Assembly: GCA_051294375.1 (NCBI GenBank)
Contig: CM119270.1
Span: 21,411,391 to 21,475,390, forward strand
DNA length: 64,000 nucleotides
Source of the DNA: Paraspadella gotoi
Lineage: Eukaryota > Chaetognatha
Direction of reading: 5' to 3'
The notes under the pieces: generated by a model
The model's database searches: none
What the model was told of the DNA's origin: nothing
The model's input: only the letters and a program-made list of their open reading frames with translations
Shown: one piece after another, positions 1-11,648 of the stretch
How positions within the stretch are numbered: position 1 is the stretch's first letter
Layout: every line of letters begins with the position of its first letter
Position numbers and translations under genes: made by a program

Positions 1-996
1 TTCTGCGTGAAATACTTCATTATCATGTATTAATTTTTAATTTATTAATAATATACATATTCTATCCACTCAGTTGACCTCGTCAACCAGATAAGCTGAG
101 GAACAATCTCCTAGTACTCACGGGGCAAACTGAGTGTGGGTATATCCTTACCGTCTGAGGGTCAGGGTGACCCCCTCTCCATTCGTTCCAACTTCATAAA
201 ATAAAATACCGGAAATAATATTAAAAAAATAAATTAATAAATAGCTATGATAAAGCCTCGTCAACGTTTATGAAATTTTTTTTTCCTTTCAACGATTCGT
301 TTCGTTTTCAATCAGCAGCAGGCAGCAGCAGCATCAGGAATCTAAACATTCCGTTTTCCCTATTCGCCCAATTTTATCACATTTTTAGATTTGTTGTTTG
401 GGTTTTTTTTTTGTTTTTTTTATCGAAATTTTTTATTTGTTTTCGCCGATTTTTATTGCGACAGCGAAAGTTGATTCGTGAATCCGCGACTCAAAATCCG
501 TCAAAATTATTCCTCACATATTTTTTTTTCGATTCCTCGACACGAACCGTCATATTCGATTCAATTTTCTATCTTATAAAATTGACCTGTAAGGTGTTAT
601 ATCATAGTTAAGAATAATGTATATAATAACAAGACCAAGACAAAACAAGGTATCTGTGTCAATTTTATAATTGTTCGTAAAAATTCTATCTGTTGATCAC
701 TTAATTAGTTTAACTTATCTCTTTTAATGTAAATTTAAACTAAACAGTCAAATCTTTAAAGCCAGATGGACACATTAGAAGTTGAAAGATTTACAGTGAT
801 TGTTTTTTTTTCACTGTTTTCCTTTCAACAGTTCAACAGTTCTACTATATCAGTGTTAACCGACTTTCACCGATTTTCGGAAGCACAATCTTTTAAAAAT
901 TCTCTGCAGCTGTGAAACTGTTAAAACAGTAAAACTACCGCGAAACCCGTTTTAACCATAAATATTTTTGACGCGCGCATTCTGTTGAGAGAGAGA

Positions 997-1056
<60 letters not shown>

Positions 1057-1163
1057 AGAATGAGAAGAGAGAGAGAGAAAGAAAGAGAGAGAAGAAGAGA
1101 GAAGAGAGAGAGAGAGAGAAGAGGAGAAGAGAGAGAGAGAAGAAGAGAGAGAGGAGAGAGAGA

Positions 1164-1195
<32 letters not shown>

Positions 1196-2455
1196 AGATA
1201 TTCTGGTCAAAGGTTCGTCTCTCTTTCGTTTTCATTAACGATCTGTGAAAGGCTGAAGTGAAGACTTGAAACGAGATCCTCATTCGTTCGAATCTTGTGA
1301 ATCTCACTGACCCCAAATCAGCGGTCAGTCTATCCGCCAACGATAATAAAAAAATAATCTCGTCATCATAAGGAAAAAGTATAAAAAACAGAAAAAACCA
1401 AAACAAATTTGAAAAAAAACAAAACAAAACAAAACAAAACCAAGAAACTGATGAGTTTGGTCAGTCAAAGGGGAAACAATTTCGATTTGGTCTCTGGTCA
1501 CGTGACCTCGGTTGTGATCACGTTGATCTTCGATGACCGCGGGGTGAGATTCACCGTCGGGATTAGGAAAGGAGGAAAGAGGAGAGGAGGAAGATTATCC
1601 TCCTCCTCTTCTGGGAGGTCGATGAGAGAAGGTCAAGGGTCAAAGTGGATGGGAGTCCTCCGTGGGACAAGATGGGTCAACGATGAAGGGGTCATAGGGT
1701 TTAAGAGTTCGAGCGCGATTCTTTTTCTTTTATTCCTTTTCTTTTTTTTCCTTTTTTTTAATTCCTTTTCTTTTATTCCTTTTTTTTCTTATTGTTTATT
1801 TCCTTTTTTTTTAAAATTATAAATCGTAAATCTAGTTCTTTCGTGACTATTTTTTTTTTTCTTGATATTTGAATAATTATTGATAACTTTTTAATTAATT
1901 TCGGATTATCAAAACTTAGGTACTAGAGGTGTAGAATAATCTTGTCCGATATTGGAATGTCGGTGATCATCGTTGTCGTAGTTGTCGTTATGCGATCATC
2001 GTCGTTGTCTCTAAATCACTTCGTCAAATCGCGTATTATGACCGGTCGAAGAATTTTCAGTTGTTATCGGTCCATATTTAGAGACCGATTGACGAAATAA
2101 ACCAAGACGTAACGAAACTTGCCGCGTGAGCGCAAACATTTCAGGACACAGATTAAATTCATCCACCCATCACTTAACCCGTGCACAAAACTCTTATTAA
2201 ATACCCTAAAATAAATAAAATAAAAAAACGTATAAATTACAAATAATTACTAAAATATCAAGAAAACAGATAGTCCCAGCGCGAAAGACACTAATTAAAC
2301 GATCTATAAAGTATCTAAAAGGACAGAAAAAAAAAAAAAAATAAAAAGCGAAACTAAGTGCCGCTAAATTCAAAAGCTACTACTTGAAAAAAAGAAAACT
2401 AAAACTCTAAAGTCAAAACCAGTAAAAAAAGATAAAATTAGGCACAGATTATACA
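1..2455 (+). repeat. Noisy forward copy of the 11.9-14.2 kb sequence
   Basis: This stretch follows 11928-14160 almost base for base in order: the opening at 1-60, the block at 61-180 that recurs at 12016-12135, the GA tract at about 985-1195, the CACGTGACC region near 1500 and the T-rich tail near 1730. The two copies differ by frequent one- or two-base indels, many in homopolymers, rather than by substitutions. That pattern is typical of uncorrected long reads. No credible protein is encoded; the long ORFs here are GA/CT tract translations. A genuinely dispersed repeat is the alternative. Confidence 0.7.
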
Positions 2456-2679
2456 GGAGTAGAGTAATAGGATATATTAGTATTAAATTAAGGAATCTGT
2501 GGTTCGTGATTCTCCATGATAGCCAGCGCCGTACGGTCTGCTCTTTGCATCTGTCATGGTACCTGCATACTCTTTGTCCAGTCTTTCACCTTTGGTGATT
2601 GGTATCCCTCTCTTCATAATTATTCTTACATCACTTATGTTACCTCCTTCTCATCGTATCACCTTCGCCAGAAGTAGCG

Positions 2680-5020
2680 AAGGAGGGATAAAATTTAACT
2701 CCCTGTACCCTCTTTTCCTTCCTCATTTTTTCCTTTCTTTTCCTTTCCCTTTCCTTTTCTTCCCTGAATCCTTTTTATCTTCGTCATTCCCCAACGGAAA
2801 ACGAATCCCTTCTCTATTTGATAATCCCGACGGTGAATCTCACCTCCTTCCAGCGGTCATCGAAGATCACGTGAAATCACAAACGGCGAGGTCACGTGAC
2901 CAGAGACGCAAATCGAAAATTGGTTTCCCTTGACATGGACAAACTCATTCAGTTTTCTTGTATTTTTGTTTGTTTTGTTTGTTTTTTCTTTGTTTTGGGG
3001 TTTTCTGTTTTTGTATACTTTTCTTAATGATGACGAAGATTATTTTTTTTTCATTATCGTGGGGATAGACCTGCCGGACTGAATTTGAGGTCAGTGAGAT
3101 TCACCAAAGATTCGAACGAAATGAGATCTCGTTTCAAGTCTTCACTTCAGCCTTCACAGATCGTTAATGAAACGAAAGAAGAACGACCTTGACCTAGAAT
3201 ATCTCTCTCTCTCTCTTCTCTCTTCTCTCTCTCTCTTCTCTCATTTCTCTGCTCTCTACTATCTCTCTCTTCCCTCTCTCTCTCTCTCATCTCTCTCTCT
3301 TCTCTTTCCTCTCTTTCTTTCTCTCTTCCTCTCTCCTTCTCTCTCTCTCTTCTCTCTTCTCCTCTCTCTCTCTCTCTCTTCCTCTCTCTCTCTCTCTTCT
3401 CTCTCTCTCTCAACAGAAATGCGGGTCAAAATATTTAGGTTAAAACGGAGGTTAACGGTAGTTTACTGGTTTTAAAGACCAGATCTTGGCCACAGCTCAG
3501 AGAATTTTAAAAGATTGTTGCTTCGCGAATGGTGTGTCACTGAATATGTAAGCTGTGAACTGTGAGAAAGGGAAAACGTGAAAAAAACAATCAACTGGTA
3601 AATTTTCAACTTCTAATGCGATTCTACTGCTTAAAGATTTGTGCGTTTGGACTCGCTCATTAGTTAATTTACAGTAGAGATGCATAGAGAATACAGTTAA
3701 AGTACTAAATTTGATGCAACAGTAGATTTACAAGCATTAAAATTGACACAGATCCTTGTTTTGTTCTTTGGTCCTTGTATTATATACATAATTCTCTTAA
3801 CTATGATTAACCACCTTACAGGTCAATTTTATAAAGAGAAAATTGATTCGAATTTACGTTCGTTGTACGGAGAATCGAAAAAAAATATGTTGACGGAATA
3901 ATTTTTGCGGGTTTTGAGTCGAAGGAATTCACGAATCACTTCGCTGTCGGCAATAAAAATCGGAAAACAAATAAAAAAATCGGAAAATAAAACTAAAAAA
4001 ACAATAAACAAATAAAAAATGTGATAAATTGGGCGAAAGGAAAACGGAAGTTTGATTCCTGATGCTGCTTGCTGCTGCTGCTGATTGAAAACGAAAACGA
4101 ATCGTTGAAAGGAAAAAAAATTTCATAAAACGTTGACGAGGTTTATTAATTAGCTATTTATTAACATTATTTTTTAATAATTATTCCGGGTATTTATTTT
4201 ATTGAAGTGGACGAATGGCAGAAGGGGGTCACGCCTGACCCTCAGAACGGTAGGATATGACCCCAACACTCAGTTTGCCCGTGAGTCTAGGAGAATGTGT
4301 TACCATCAGTTATCTGGTTGACCGAGGTCAACTTGAGTGGATAGATAAGTGGGTATATTATAATAAATTATAAAAATTAATACATGATATGAAGTATTAT
4401 CACCGCAGGAATCTGTAATTTTTTAAACTTGTTTTCGTTTTTGTTTTTAATTTTAATTTTTGTTTTTTGTAAAATAATTTAAAATTCAAAGAAACAATAA
4501 AAAATGGCGAATGTCCAGGATAAAAGAAAATAATCGTTTCACGCTGGAAGGAGAAAAATCTTTTGGGACAACGATGAACAGTTTGACAACGCGACGACGA
4601 CGACGACGATAACTGATTATGACGAAAATACACACAGCACACCGACAACCTGGATTTATAACCTGAATGAGTAATCAACGGAGGAAAAGAGAAGCTAGAA
4701 GAGAGAGAGAGAGAGAGAAGAGGAAGAGAGAGAGAGAGAGAGAGAGATTGTTTTTCAGTAGTAGATAACGAGAAAAAGACGAAGAAGATCAGTTGTTTTC
4801 GTACGTAGAATTTAGGCACCCACGAGTATCTCTCTCTCTCTCTCTCTCATCTCTCTCTTCTCTCTTCTCTTCTCTCTCTCTCTCTTACACGAAAAACTGA
4901 ATCGAACAGCAAACAATTTTTTTCTCTAAAAAAAAAAATCGATCGAATTAATTTATGCGACTTCAACCGGAAAAAAACCGGGAAAATCCGGCGGCTGAAA
5001 AAAATATTTGGCCCAAGCCT
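2680..5020 (-). repeat. Inverted noisy copy of the same unit
   Basis: Read on the minus strand, 4390 down to about 2825 repeats the 1-1560 sequence (for example 4200-4340 against 61-190 and 3780-3830 against 560-610). 5010-4400 on the minus strand matches 11275-11925. About 2680-2830 instead matches 14310-14395 in the plus direction. Positions 2456-2679 match nothing else that I can see. Together with 1-2455 this makes a large imperfect palindrome. Confidence 0.65.
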
Positions 5021-5318
5021 TCTCATTTCCTCGTTGATTACTCATTCAGGTTAAAATCCAGGGTGTGTGTGTGTGTGTATTTCGTATAATTCAGTTATCG
5101 TCGTCGTCGTCGTCGTCGTCGTCATAACTGTCATCGTTGTCAAAAGATTTTTCTCTCCAGCGGTGAAACGTTATTTTCTTTTATCTGCGACATTCGCCAT
5201 TTTTTTATTGTTTCTTTTGATTTTTAAATTATTTTACAAAAACAAAAATTAAAATAAAACAAAAACGAAAACAAGTTTTAAAAAATTACAGATTCTGCGT
5301 GAAATACTTCATTATCAT
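5021..5318 (+). repeat. Near-exact 298-bp duplicate of 11649-11951
   Basis: From the CTTCTCATTTCC start, through a GT run and a (TCG)n run, to ATTATCATG, this block appears identical to 11649-11951; the 61-codon ORF inside both is the same. Unlike the flanking copies it shows no indel noise. The match stops abruptly at 5318, after which unique Asx sequence begins. Confidence 0.8.
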
Positions 5319-5586
5319 GAAAAAAGAGAGAAGATCTCCTCCTCCCGATCGAAGACGAGTCTGCATCTCCGGCGTGAACATCGCCCTCTCTCAGCGCTCC
5401 TTCCACTCGACGAGCGCTTTGGCCGAAAGAACTCGTTATTGAGCGGTGGCGGAGTTGAGGCGGGGGGGTAGGGCTCGAAGGGGGTGGAGGGTTGGAGGAG
5501 AAGAAGAGGAGGAGAGGGGGAAGAGACAGAGTCGCATTCGGGAAGTGAATTTTAAGAGTTTTTGGTTGATAGGAAAATTAGGGAGG
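5319..5586 (-). CDS. Asx: Asx exon 6 (DEUBAD), truncated at the repeat junction
   Basis: Acceptor TTTCAACAG fits the phase of exon 5 (AG plus C gives Ser). It reads [14 protein letters not shown], then in shifted frames [24 protein letters not shown] and [10 protein letters not shown], the second half of DEUBAD. At least three indels are needed. The coding sequence is interrupted at 5319, where the duplicated repeat starts. Confidence 0.6.
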
Positions 5587-8500
5587 CTGTTGAAAGGGGA
5601 AATATTGATAAATATTATTAAAAAAAAAAATTAATTAAAGAATAAAAGTAATCTACACTCTTAATTACTTTTTTTTCTTTTTCTGAAAAAAAAATATCGT
5701 AACATTGATTAACAGAATAAGAAGATAAAAAGTAATTAACTAATTATTAAAATGAATTCAATTTTCACTCCATTGTAAGTTAATTCTAATGTCAGTTATA
5801 ATAAAATAGCCATCACTTAAAAACTAGACCCCTCCATGAATAAATAAACATATTATACAATAAAACAATCAGCCAATCAACGGAAGCAATCAATCAAAAA
5901 CGGACCTAGCAAAGGTGTGCTTGTTGATCAACGTCCTCAAATTCGTCTTGACGAGGATCGAGTCTTGACTCTCGACGTCGACGAACCCCGCCCGCGTCTG
6001 CCGTCAAACTGCTCCGCCGACGATAGACCGCTTCGAGCCACGCCCCACTTTTGGCGTTGCGTAAATGATGAGCGCCGAGACGCGGGCGGCGCCACCGACG
6101 CCGACCGGGAGGGCGTTGGCGAGAATGTCGCGGAGGAAAGCGCGCTGTTGCGAGGGCGATGGGGAGCGCTCTTGCGAGGCGGCGCGATCCGGAGTGGACG
6201 AGGCGGTGGAAGGGGTGTGGTGGAATGGGATCGAGTCGAGGCGGGCCACGGCGGCGGAGGTCGAGGAGGAGCCGGACTTGGAGGCGGCGGAAGCGGCGGC
6301 GACGGCGGCCGCGGCTTCGGCAGCCGGCCGCTTTGGCGGCGGCAGCGGCTGCCGCGGCCGCCGCTGCGGCGATACGGCCGCTGCAGCGGGTGGTGGGTTG
6401 AACGCCTGTTTTATAAGATAACCAAAAGGAACTTAGTAAAAATAAAACTAATGTACAAACTAAAACACACTTACAATTACAATCATCGTTTCCTTAACTT
6501 TCTCTACTTCTCTCGAAACTTACCTTTCTCCTCCTCCGCCTTCTTCTCCCGCTCCTCCTCCTCTTCCTCATTCATTCCTCTTCCTTCTTTTCACTTGTTG
6601 TCTCATCGCTTCTTTCACCGCGCGTTTGCAATGAGACGAATTCAAGACGGAGGGGCGCCGGTCGACGAGACGCCGTTCGCTTATTGGCGCCCTCGGTGCG
6701 ATCTAGCCTCGCCGGCGCCGGCGCGAGTTCGTTTTTGGCGCCGGAGAGGACGAGGAGGCGCTGGAAACGGGCGCCGGTGCCGCCTTCCGTTGACACCGCC
6801 GTGTGAATGGTGACGTCGGGATCGAGACCCGAAGTCACTAGTTCCACGATGCGGCGCCCGTTGTTGTTGTTGTTGTTGTTGTGATTTCTGTTGTTGTTGT
6901 TCGACGGAGAATCATGAGCGCCGTTGGTCGAAAAGGCGCCGGAGTTGACGCCGTTAGAATTAACGGCGTCGGTTTTAATTTTGTGAAGTCGAACTGGGGT
7001 AGAACCGATTGTCGAACTGGCGGTCGAAAAGTCGAACTGGCGGTCGGAGTTTCGAATTGACGGTCGAGTTTGGTGTCGTATTCGCAGTCGAGTTTGGCAG
7101 TGAGAGGCAACGGACGATTCACAGTTAGAGATGGCGGCGTCGGCGGCGTCATTTTCGGCGTCAACGGACGACCCCGATTCCCACCTCTGCATCAGTTGTT
7201 TAGTTTGTGGTGGAATCGACGGGCTTGTAGTCTGATATGAAGTTGGTAATGGTATATATAATATAAAATTATCCATACCATTTAATAAGTTGCTATCTTG
7301 CCTCTGACTTTAGACAATCGACGAGAGTTTAAGGGCCTCAATTTAATTTACAAGATAATGACAATGAGGAACCGTACAAGCTTTCAAACAAGACTCAAAT
7401 CTAGTTTAATTGTTTTATTATTTTATTATTTATTTATTCTTTTATTCCGCAGAACATGCTTCCATTTCAATGAAGTGGTTTTAAAAAAAAATGACTCATT
7501 TGTGACAAAACGAGGCTTCCCATTGAGGGAATACTTTTATCGTACTCGCACTAGTATCAAAATCAAGGAGCTAATCGTAATGAAATTATCCAATTAGTTC
7601 AATTTAACATTTTAATTTTTAAACAACAATCCACAACTAAAAAAAAAAAAATCTCTAACCTTTGGTTTCTTTCTCTCCGAGCTCGTCTCCTTTTCTCGCT
7701 TCCTTCCTTTCCTCTTTCCTTTCTTCTCTCCTTTCCTCCCTTCTCCTTCTTCCTCTCTTCTCCCATCGCTTCCCTCCTCCTCTTCCTCCCCCTCCTCATC
7801 CCCTTCGGAGAATTGTCTCCCTCGGTGAGGCAGGCGGAGGAAATGTGGGAGATGCCCGATTCGGAGGCTGTAATTGGGGGGAGGGGGAGAGGAGGGGGGG
7901 GAGGGGGAGAGAGATGGGGGGAGGGGGGGAGAGATGGGAGAAGAGAGGAAGGGAAAGAGGAGAGAAGAAAAGTGAAAAAAAAAAGAGAAAAATAGGAATG
8001 AAAAGAGCGGAAAAGAGCGGGAAAGAGAGAATGGGAGAATGGGAGAATGAGAGAATGGGAGAATGGGAGAAAATAAATAATCGCGATGAGAAAATCGCGT
8101 TTTGAGCGCAAAAGGCGATACTGTGGACGCAACAAGTTTCAGAGAAGGAATGATAAGAAAAGATAAGAAAGATAATAACATATCTTCGTTGTCATAGAAA
8201 CGCAAAGATGAAGCCAATAATAAATATTTTTTTCTCATAATTTTTTTAAAGATTAATCATGAAAAAAAGAGGGAACAGTAAATTTATTGACGATGATATT
8301 TTTATATATATGTTTAGAATATAATAGCATATTAGAATACGCGACACAATAGTACCAAGTACATATATTACAAAATAAATATGTAAATGGAATCCCTTCG
8401 CTCACCCGCGTCGCCGATCGACGACGACGACGACGACGACGACGACAGCCACAGATGATCCGACTCTTCCGTCGGTGACCGTCGTCGCGTCCGCCGCCCA

Positions 8501-9892
8501 GCATATGCCGCCAATCCGCCCGCCGCCCAGCAGGTGCCGCTCGCCCAGCAGGTGCGAGGAGATGTCGCATTTGAGGCCGTAGATGCCCATTCGGCCGGAG
8601 AACTTTGTAGAAGACGCCGTCGTCGCCTCGAGTTGGCGTGAAGGGCCGAGTTGAGAAACGGGAGGGGGCTCGTGCCGCTGGAGTTGAAGTGGGGTGTTAA
8701 AGGGGTGGAGAGGGGGTTGAAAGGGTGTTGATGGGATGGAGAGGGGTGTAGAAGGGGTGGAGGGGAGGTTGAAGGGGTGGAGGTGGGTGTTGAAAGGGAT
8801 GGAGAGGGATGTGGAAGGGGTGGAGGGGGAAGTTAAAGGGGTTAGGAGGGGTGTTGAAGGGGTGGAGGTGGGTGTTGAAGGGGTGTTGATGGGATGGAGA
8901 GGGTGTGTAGAAGGGGTAGAGGATGATGTTAAAGGGGTGAGGGCGGTGAAGATGGGTGATATTTGTGGAAGTGGTGATGGAGATGGGGTGGACATGAAAG
9001 TGGAGGAAGGAAAATTAAGTAAGAAAATAATGTTAAAAATATATTTTTATGCTTAAATTGTGAATGAAAGTTCTATTATCACAAATCAAGAATAAAGGTT
9101 TTATTCTGTCTCTCATGGATACGAAAAATACTTTACGTTTCTCTAGATTTTTAGAAAAGTCAGTGAGTTAAACGTTCAACGAAAAAAACAAAAAAACTAT
9201 TGTTAATTTTTTTAGCATCAGGATTAATTTTCGTTGTTTCTTGAGAAATTTTTGCCACAATCCAACAAATTAGGTTTTACTACTTTAAAAATAACAACAT
9301 CAAAAGAGCTATTCTAAAAGCCCACAATCATAGCGTCAACAACATCAATTAAATCTTTTTCCACATCATCTTTACAACATCAGTCTTTACTTACTTGAGC
9401 TCCTTTGAGATTTTCCCTTTGAATGATCTTTCATGATTTCTTTGTAGCTCATTGGCTGCTTGGGATACATCTCCAGCACCTTAAAAGAAGAGAGACGTTA
9501 AATCCAATTGGCTAAGTAATAAAATGTGTTAATTTTGATTAGGGAAATCATCCACTTTTTTCTGACACACAAATTAAATGACTATAGACTAAAGAGACCG
9601 TTTATTGAGTAATAATGACGATTATAATGACATATTAAAGCAACTATTTCAAATCAGCTTTTGTAGTCTATAAAATTGGACAATTTTAAAATAAACCGAG
9701 CCAATATCAATCAAATCACAATCAAAAGCAAGCTCAACAAGCCAATCTTTCAACGAAATCAATCAATAATCAAAATAAATCCTCCATCTTGGCCGCTTCC
9801 ACCCACGACCTTCCTTTCTTCCTCCTGTGCAATTTTTCCCTGACTGCCCGTTCTGCATTTTTCGCCCGGATATTCGGCGTCGAGGGAATCAT
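5319..9892 (-). CDS. Asx: Additional sex combs-like (Asx/ASXL) gene, 5' two thirds, multiple frameshifts
   Basis: Asx/ASXL proteins are Polycomb-group chromatin factors; their DEUBAD domain activates the histone H2A deubiquitinase BAP1/Calypso. Six exons can be placed on the minus strand: 9892-9788, 9479-9395, 8677-8406, 7231-6524, 6405-5906 and 5586-5319. Recognisable blocks in family order are [49 protein letters not shown] and GRMGIYGLK (HARE-HTH), a [16 protein letters not shown] basic segment, and [19 protein letters not shown] plus LNNEFF and [10 protein letters not shown] (DEUBAD). The reading frame breaks several times inside the conserved blocks, although splice sites are mostly intact. 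The 3' part (C-terminal region, PHD finger) is absent because the locus ends at the repeat junction at 5318. It may be a poorly polished functional gene or a decayed one. Family identity is secure from the ordered motifs. Confidence 0.85.
5906..6405 (-). CDS. Asx: Asx exon 5 (alanine/serine-rich linker, start of DEUBAD)
   Basis: The exon runs from acceptor TAAAACAG to donor AG|GTCCG. GC-rich alanine and proline codons fill most of it. The 3' end encodes [24 protein letters not shown] (split here as VDVES and the following 19 residues), the diagnostic start of the ASXL DEUBAD domain. An in-frame TGA at 6006-6004 lies upstream of that block in the same frame, so another indel or stop is present. 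The long plus-strand ORF across this region is its antisense shadow. Confidence 0.7.
6524..7231 (-). CDS. Asx: Asx exon 4 (linker, basic helix), frameshifted
   Basis: The exon follows acceptor CATATCAG and ends at a strong GTAAGT donor. It carries [19 protein letters not shown], an asparagine run encoded by (AAC)n and, in another frame, the basic segment [16 protein letters not shown] and an acidic/lysine tail that needs one base removed to reach the donor. The middle is low complexity, so its frame is uncertain. Confidence 0.5.
7239..7487 (+). mobile_element. Diverged MITE copy next to Asx exon 4
   Basis: Shares AATTATCCAT, CTATCTTGCC, CTGACTTTAGACA and CAATGAAGTGGT in order with the intact copy at 17048-17345, but lacks the far terminal repeat. 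Its left terminus (GAAGTTGGTA) lies six bases from the exon 4 acceptor. Confidence 0.65.
7690..8075. repeat. Polypyrimidine/polypurine tract in Asx intron 3
   Basis: A C/T-rich strand switches to G/A-rich near 7860. It ends in five or six copies of the 10-mer GAGAATGGGA (8028-8070). ORFs on both strands here are compositional. Confidence 0.8.
8406..8677 (-). CDS. Asx: Asx exon 3 (HARE-HTH end, serine-rich linker), frameshifted
   Basis: Acceptor AACTCCAG and donor GTGAGC bound the exon. Conserved pieces lie in three different frames: [16 protein letters not shown], then DDGVFYKV, then [11 protein letters not shown], followed by a TEESDH plus poly-serine stretch encoded by (TCG)n. At least three small indels are needed to keep one frame. 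Confidence 0.65.
8690..8950 (+). repeat. GT/GA-rich minisatellite in Asx intron 2
   Basis: Variants of GTTGAAGGGGTGGAGGTGGG repeat about a dozen times, ending just upstream (in minus orientation) of the exon 3 acceptor. Confidence 0.8.
9395..9479 (-). CDS. Asx: Asx exon 2 (HARE-HTH), one-base frameshift
   Basis: The exon follows a TTTTAAG acceptor and ends before GTAAGT. It reads [16 protein letters not shown], then must shift by one base at an AAA run (near 9432) to continue [12 protein letters not shown], which matches the family. Removing one A leaves exactly 28 codons in phase 0. Confidence 0.7.
9788..9892 (-). CDS. Asx: Asx exon 1 (N-terminus)
   Basis: An in-frame ATG at 9892 opens 35 codons ending GRSWVEAAK, a basic then W-x-E-A-A-K segment that begins the HARE-HTH domain in this family. 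Phase 0 joins cleanly to the next exon, which starts VLEMYPK. No GT donor follows the AAG: the bases are ATGGAG, so the junction is non-canonical or a base is wrong. Confidence 0.6.
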
Positions 9893-10283
9893 TCAGCGAC
9901 GAATTTACGATGGCGCAATGAATTTTCGTTCATCCTTCGTTCGTCGACCCTCGAATTCGTTCATTCTTTCCCGTTTCGTTCGTCAAGGCAGTCGCCATTT
10001 TGTTTCTTGACCTAATCATTCGTTTTCCTTCTTTCTCTTCGTCCGCAAATATTTTCTTGAATATTCGTCTTTGGATTTTTTTTTTCTCTTGTTCTGTTCC
10101 TTTTTTTGTTCGCAAAGGATTTCGTTCGTACCTTCTTTCATCGGTCATTAAAAAAAAAAATTCAGTTGTCAGATTCTCTTCGCTGAACGCGAAAGCGTTT
10201 CTGTTTTAATTCGAGCCACAGATTTTTGTCTGTTGCAGAGGGACCCATATTTCGTTTTTAATGGATCAATGGAGAGGCGGACG

Positions 10284-10382
10284 CTGATTGGTCGGGCAGA
10301 ATAAAAGACGAGCGTTCATTGGGAGAGGAATGAGTTAGAGGCGTCGATTGGTTGATTCGGATGATCGACCGTCGCTGATTGG
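10284..10382 (-). promoter_or_regulatory. Cluster of four CCAAT boxes, candidate Asx promoter
   Basis: ATTGG occurs at 10287-10291, 10318-10322, 10347-10351 and 10378-10382, each reading CCAAT on the minus strand, about 400-490 bases upstream of the Asx ATG. Three sit in GATTGG and spacing is about 30 bases, as in NF-Y promoters. Promoter function is inferred. Confidence 0.5.
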
Positions 10383-11165
10383 ACGAGAGCGACGACGACG
10401 AGAAGATGGCGCGGAGGTTGTAAAGAAGAGGAAAGAGAGAGAAAGAGATGAGAAATAATGAGAGAGAGACAGAGGAGTTAAAAAATGAACAATTCGTTAG
10501 AGAGGTCGCTTAGATATTAAAAAAATTCTTGTTTTGACTTTTTGTTTAACAAATCAAAAATACTTTATAGAAAATATTTTGTGCCTTATTTGTAGCGCGA
10601 ATTAAACCTAAAAATTATCAACGGACTTATCATGAATCATTCTGACACTTTTATTCAATGATTTCAAGGCAAAATGTAAAAAATGTAAAAAATGTAACAA
10701 AAAAGACCAGGATTTGTAAATTTGTAATCAGTAATGCTGTAATGTAGTAACTCAAAAATAAGCTGCTGTTTGTTATTTCAACCAAACCCAGAAAAAACTA
10801 TGTTTACATCCATTCAAGTGGATAAATTCTCAACGAAATATGCATCCAGCTGTAAGCTTGGGTGGAGTATCTTCTTGAAAAATAAGGAAAAAACGTTACG
10901 AACGACGACGACGAAAATGATGACGATGATGAGGAGACGAGCAGGAAGAGGAAAGGTGAGGGAGAAGGATGAGGAGGAGGAGGAGTGAGGAGGAAAGAGG
11001 AGAAGAACTCGAGGCTCAGAAACGAAAAATCGCTGCTAAGTTTCAAAACCAGGAAAAAAAAAGGGAAAAACAGGCGATTAAAAAAGGAAAAGAAATGTAA
11101 AAAAAAGGAAAATTAAAGTGAAAAAAAGTTCTTCCTTTATTGAAGAAACAACTCCTTTTCCAACG
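10383..11165. other. Intergenic, no gene seen
   Basis: AT-rich sequence with short GA-rich patches and a (GAC/GAT)n stretch near 10900. Neither strand gives a convincing coding exon. Confidence 0.6.
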
Positions 11166-11189
11166 GACGCCTTTTTTTTACGTTTTTCT

Positions 11190-11646
<457 letters not shown>

Positions 11647-11648
11647 CT

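Noticed and set aside
921-1427. Long Leu/Ser and Arg/Glu ORFs on both strands over GA/CT tracts (also 3147-3475, 11370-11690, 12873-13169, 17319-17653)
   Set aside because: They translate dinucleotide repeats; every frame is open and no non-repeat homology exists.
5917-6813. 298-codon plus-strand ORF, glycine/arginine-rich
   Set aside because: It is the antisense of Asx exons 4 and 5; conserved DEUBAD and basic-helix motifs are on the minus strand with proper splice sites.
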